64,000 bases of DNA. Origin: Oscillospiraceae bacterium (GTDB taxonomy: Bacteria > Bacillota > Clostridia > Oscillospirales > Ruminococcaceae). The stretch lies in assembly GCA_009783695.1 (NCBI GenBank), contig WRCY01000001.1, forward strand, positions 62,001 to 126,000. Reading direction: 5' to 3'. Made by a program: the position numbers and the translations under genes. Below the pieces are notes generated by a model. That model saw only the letters and a list, made by a program, of their open reading frames with translations, was not told where the DNA came from and searched no databases. Of the stretch, positions 61,701-64,000 are shown one piece after another. The number at the start of each line of letters is the position of its first letter. The first letter of the stretch is position 1.

Positions 61701-64000
61701 GTTCCTGTTATTGTAATGGGAGTGGCAGTAGACCGTCTCCTTACCTCAACATAATACGTACCTGCCGGCAAGTCCTGCAAAGATGCATTATTCGTAACGT
61801 TAAAAGGCAGGTTTCCGGTGGTTATGCCGGTACCGAGCTGTACGCCAAATTCATCATACCATCTCAGGTCAAGTGCGTTATTCGCGATTTGGAACAAGCC
61901 TCCGCGCTCCAGGGTTATTGAGATGTTGCCGTCTTTTTCCAGTTCGTATTTATACCAGTCAGATGTTTCCTGATGGCTCATGAATCCTCTAATGGTCTGA
62001 CCGGCCTGAATTTCAGTCGCCTCTGCGCGTACATTGTTTTTAAAGTTTTCATCGCTTTCCGTCGCGGTGAAGACCAGTTTAAGATTGTACACTCCGGCCA
62101 TATTAGAATTATAAGTCCACCACGGCTCGGAGGATGAACCGGCATTTTCCGGTCTTTTTAGAATTTCAACAAAATAGATGCCGGGTTCGGTTATCTCTAA
62201 GTCCAAGTGCTTATCATAAGGTATGGAAAGCGCTTCTCTTCTGAGCTCTGTTGGAGGACCGCTTGTATTCTCCTGCCACCATACGATTTCTGTTCTGTTA
62301 TTCATCAATCCGCCGAATGAAGGACGGGTTACAGTGATTTGCATTCTGCCCGGCTCGTCAATAACGACCCTATAATAATCGGTATGGTCAGCGAGGGTCA
62401 ACATTCCCGTTACGCTGTCTCTTTCTCCCGGCTGCAGTCCGCCTGTTGCTGACCACTTGCCGCCCTGGTCAAACAATACGGATGCGGTAGCTCGGTCATT
62501 GTTCGGTTCAGTTGTATCGACCGCTACGGGGGTGAAGCCCGCGCTGAAATAATAAATACCCGTGTTATTATTATTTATATCTCCGGTTAATCTGTGCGTC
62601 AAGTCGCCGATTGCGTTGTTATTGGTGGATTCGGTGTTTCTTTGAATCAGTTCAAACCTGTAGATACCCGGGTCTACAGCATAAGTATTTCTGTAAGCGT
62701 TAGCATTAACGCCTGTTGTTGAAATGCTTGTTCTTGTATCAAAATTATAAGCGAAGAGGGTAGTAAATCTGCCGTTGCTGGCAAATAGTCTGGTAGTGTA
62801 GCCGAGAGGGTTTACTACATCTCTGTCCGCTCCGGGGGGACGATACCGGAACTCATATGGTTCCCCGTTTTCGTCATAACACCATACAATAAGGTCTACG
62901 GCACGATTGGGCAGTCCGCCCTGTTCGGCTGAGGCAACCTCTATCTGAATTATACCGGGCTCCGTTACCGTATACTCAAAAATATCTCTGTGATGAATCG
63001 TGGCGTCACTTAGATTAGGAATATAACCGTCTGAATTAGGTGCAAATTTTCCATAATGCGTGTTGGGAATAACGCTCATTAACCCTGTCGATTTCGGTCC
63101 GAACTGACCGGACTCTTCACCGAACTGCATCTGCCTGATACCGCGGCAGGTGTATGTATCCATATCCTTGCACACGCAGAAAGCACATTCGCCGTTGCCG
63201 GTAAACTCGCAGGGAACACTGCCCGGGCAATGACACCAAATGTCCCACGGGTCAGCCGCAAGCGCGATACAGGCGCTGGGAAGCATGTATTCACATTCTA
63301 AGCGGAGTACGCGCCCCTCGCACACGCAATAATAGCATCTGCCGGGGGTACATTGAGTGCAGAATTCTGGAGGGCAGATTGATACTTCTTCGTTATTCAA
63401 TGCGGGTAAAAAGTCTAAGCTTAAAGTATACGTACCCGTATTAACAGCATTTATTGTGTTCACAATTCCGCGTCTTTCGATTTCTATGTAATAAATCCCC
63501 GGTTCAAACCCGACATGAGTGGTAAAAGTGCGGTTGGCTGCGGTATTGAAGAGCGGAAGCCCCGCGCTTCTGTTACCTGTTCCGCTCATTCGTCTGCTGA
63601 TGGCGTCGCCATAATTATCTTTTGTATCATCTTCAACAACCTCTCCGGTATCGTAGAGAATCCGGAACTGAGGCGCATTTGTACCAATCCCTCCCTCGCC
63701 CGGATTGATAGACGCGGTTGCGCTGTTTGAGCCTGTTGCGGGAGCGGGACGTGTTATATCAAATAAAACCACTCCCGGTACATCCACCTCTATTTTATAT
63801 AAATCGCGCTGATTGCGGGAGGTCAGCATGCCGCTTACTGAAACCGGATTATCAAGAAGCAGCTCGGTTGCATTTTCAATCTTATTGTTTTCATCTCTTT
63901 CGGGATTCAAGTCGTCTCTCGGGATAAACTCCCCGCGCATACTGTATGTACCCTTGGGTGCAGCGGTGGTCGGATGGGAAAGCCGCACAAAACAAGGGCC
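58772..64000 (-). CDS. giant multidomain surface protein, 5' end outside the window
   Basis: At least 1,742 codons and still open at the window edge; the GTG near 63988 is probably just a valine. From the N-terminal side: several PPC-like beta domains (DHTDYYRVVIDEPGRMQITV and similar), a Cys-rich part (about 63100-63380: CPPEFCTQC, CYYCVC, CAFCVC), three BIG2-like Ig domains (SVTVTPNTMLLNRGGSFTF type), two divergent InlB B-repeats (FDGWFEGGVKI, FDGWYEGGSRV), two Listeria-Bacteroides repeats (FDGWWTTASG, FDGWFTAASGG), and at the C terminus a dockerin-like pair (GDVTGTGTVETGDALALLRH and GDVNTNDALQILRLVAG). No sortase motif at the end. Probably an extracellular adhesin or scaffold-linked protein. 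Confidence 0.85.
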   Translation of the reverse strand, partial: GPCFVRLSHPTTAAPKGTYSMRGEFIPRDDLNPERDENNKIENATELLLDNPVSVSGMLTSRNQRDLYKIEVDVPGVVLFDITRPAPATGSNSATASINPGEGGIGTNAPQFRILYDTGEVVEDDTKDNYGDAISRRMSGTGNRSAGLPLFNTAANRTFTTHVGFEPGIYYIEIERRGIVNTINAVNTGTYTLSLDFLPALNNEEVSICPPEFCTQCTPGRCYYCVCEGRVLRLECEYMLPSACIALAADPWDIWCHCPGSVPCEFTGNGECAFCVCKDMDTYTCRGIRQMQFGEESGQFGPKSTGLMSVIPNTHYGKFAPNSDGYIPNLSDATIHHRDIFEYTVTEPGIIQIEVASAEQGGLPNRAVDLIVWCYDENGEPYEFRYRPPGADRDVVNPLGYTTRLFASNGRFTTLFAYNFDTRTSISTTGVNANAYRNTYAVDPGIYRFELIQRNTESTNNNAIGDLTHRLTGDINNNNTGIYYFSAGFTPVAVDTTEPNNDRATASVLFDQGGKWSATGGLQPGERDSVTGMLTLADHTDYYRVVIDEPGRMQITVTRPSFGGLMNNRTEIVWWQENTSGPPTELRREALSIPYDKHLDLEITEPGIYFVEILKRPENAGSSSEPWWTYNSNMAGVYNLKLVFTATESDENFKNNVRAEATEIQAGQTIRGFMSHQETSDWYKYELEKDGNISITLERGGLFQIANNALDLRWYDEFGVQLGTGITTGNLPFNVTNNASLQDLPAGTYYVEVRRRSTATPITITGTYNIRVSDSNATPPTVSNVTIFPGITCCPLQKGHNMQFLAEVAGTNNPSQNVNWRIIETDRHPLTSINPSGLLTVHELETRTTLTIRATSAFNNNVQSEPFTVNIASVPSHLIALNVGANGRVTGGGWHAIDCNVTVTAIPNQDYAFDGWFEGGVKIADADASYTFPVTASRTLEARFRHAPGLRNITAVAGTGGSVIGGGSFEIGENVTLTASANPGFSFDGWYEGGSRVSTNAEYSFTITQVTQNRTLQARFVAALRQPVRVNNGTGGGNFAAGVTVNISANAAPDGMQFDKWTVPAELQGIIVFANASSMNTSFVMPNPAVAVNVTANYIPIPGTVTSVTVNPGTVQVQRGGDEFPFSVTVQGTNNPAQTVTWLIEGIEIIDEDETVVSLHPDTTIDENGVLVIDEDEMVEKIKVTATSTADVSISGTAMVTVTDEPPAMTVTSVTVTPNTMLLNRGGSFTFSAAAAGSNAPQGVTWSVTGTNVNGTTISTDGVLTIGSGDTRSSVTVTATSTHNTSISGSATVTIFQPTADKVLTSITAPNAVTGIANGTTAANIVIELQAQRGTVTLGTNDGNVTANVTWTAPPASAYNPATITQQTFVVNGNVTLPGDVVNTNNIPLTVSVNVTVNAATGQSLTITFSANNGSWSGTNSVTRTTNATTGRITTTLANPTRTGNNNVFDGWWTTASGSSGTKIASNSTQLSNFDFRTRTERTYYARWTTSGGNNNNNSSGDNEARTITFNLNGGTFNNSTSNFTRQTQDNGRLASNQIPTNPTRAGFTFDGWFTAASGGSERTLSSYTFTANTTLYAQWTTAGIQVIGQGTTVPSDFSIPAATVNSAASNLPFIRIRASAAGNQNIDLGTASAGQNAILVRRNTATGILEVVSGTAIGGNGQVTVNIPASGDYLVLARRTGDVTGTGTVETGDALALLRHVAGITRLDAIQVYVANGKAGDVNTNDALQILRLVAGVINRI

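Noticed and set aside
58772..62400. Possible CRISPR or direct-repeat array, because many similar words recur in the surface protein gene
   Set aside because: The recurrences are codons of BIG2, InlB and PPC domains in one open frame, with irregular spacing.

Overview
The window looks like a chromosome segment of a spore-forming, low-to-moderate-GC Firmicute of the class Clostridia. The evidence is an S10-spc-type ribosomal cluster running into secY-adk-map and a KOW-domain gene, a zinc-type short S14, endospore genes (spmA, spmB, ytfJ/gerW-like, a sporulation-type D,D-carboxypeptidase), FabK as the enoyl-ACP reductase, and strong Shine-Dalgarno sites. Genus cannot be settled from the sequence alone. 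Most genes lie on the minus strand and are therefore read from high to low coordinates.

Layout. 1-13834 is the ribosomal protein cluster, read rpsJ to rpmD, rplO, secY, adk, map, KOW protein, from a clear promoter at 13928-13956. 14160-14423 is HPr. 14614-17581 is a three-gene biotin carboxyltransferase set (5S-like, 1.3S-like biotin carrier, short 12S-like subunit). 17657-24218 is a cell-division/sporulation cluster (rluB, a conserved unknown, D,D-carboxypeptidase, ytfJ, DUF2953, scpB, scpA, an S2P-like membrane protein, spmB). 24375-30280 is an insertion that splits spmA. 30831-45716 is mixed housekeeping (Hpt protein, uvrB, radC, ilvD, ROK glucokinase, FNT transporter, SARP-like regulator, proA, proB) with several unknown lipoproteins and membrane proteins. 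45818-58033 is the fatty-acid synthesis locus (acpP, accA, accD, accC, fabZ, accB, fabF, fabG, fabK, fabH, divergent fabD), followed by aroE. 58772-64000 is the 3' part of a giant surface protein gene with Ig-like, InlB-type and dockerin-like domains.

Main discovery. spmA (spore maturation protein A) is cut in two by a 5,905-bp element. Its N-terminal part is at 30280-30713 and its C-terminal part at 24215-24376. Precise removal between two shared core dinucleotides restores a 198-codon frame with the expected family motif at the junction. The element encodes a 548-residue large serine recombinase whose stop codon lies inside one attachment arm. Joining the two inner ends gives a near-perfect dyad around the core, as expected for attP. 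A sigma-E-like promoter precedes spmA. This is the architecture of a skin-type developmental intervening element, here in a gene where I know of no described example. Cargo is an ABC-2 transporter, a radical SAM protein, a small basic protein and an XRE-regulator remnant.

Second discovery. About 39 copies of a short leader repeat sit at 27 places, all in the sense orientation and nearly all directly before minus-strand genes. The repeat carries a conserved CGGGGAAAACG core, a small hairpin and the gene's Shine-Dalgarno. It ends in a second start codon that is either in frame with the gene or opens a 3-4-codon mini-ORF overlapping it. Nine loci carry tandem copies, two of them clearly including the 3' end of the gene upstream. 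A third repeat class is a cluster of small hairpins that starts exactly at the predicted transcription start of at least three promoters.
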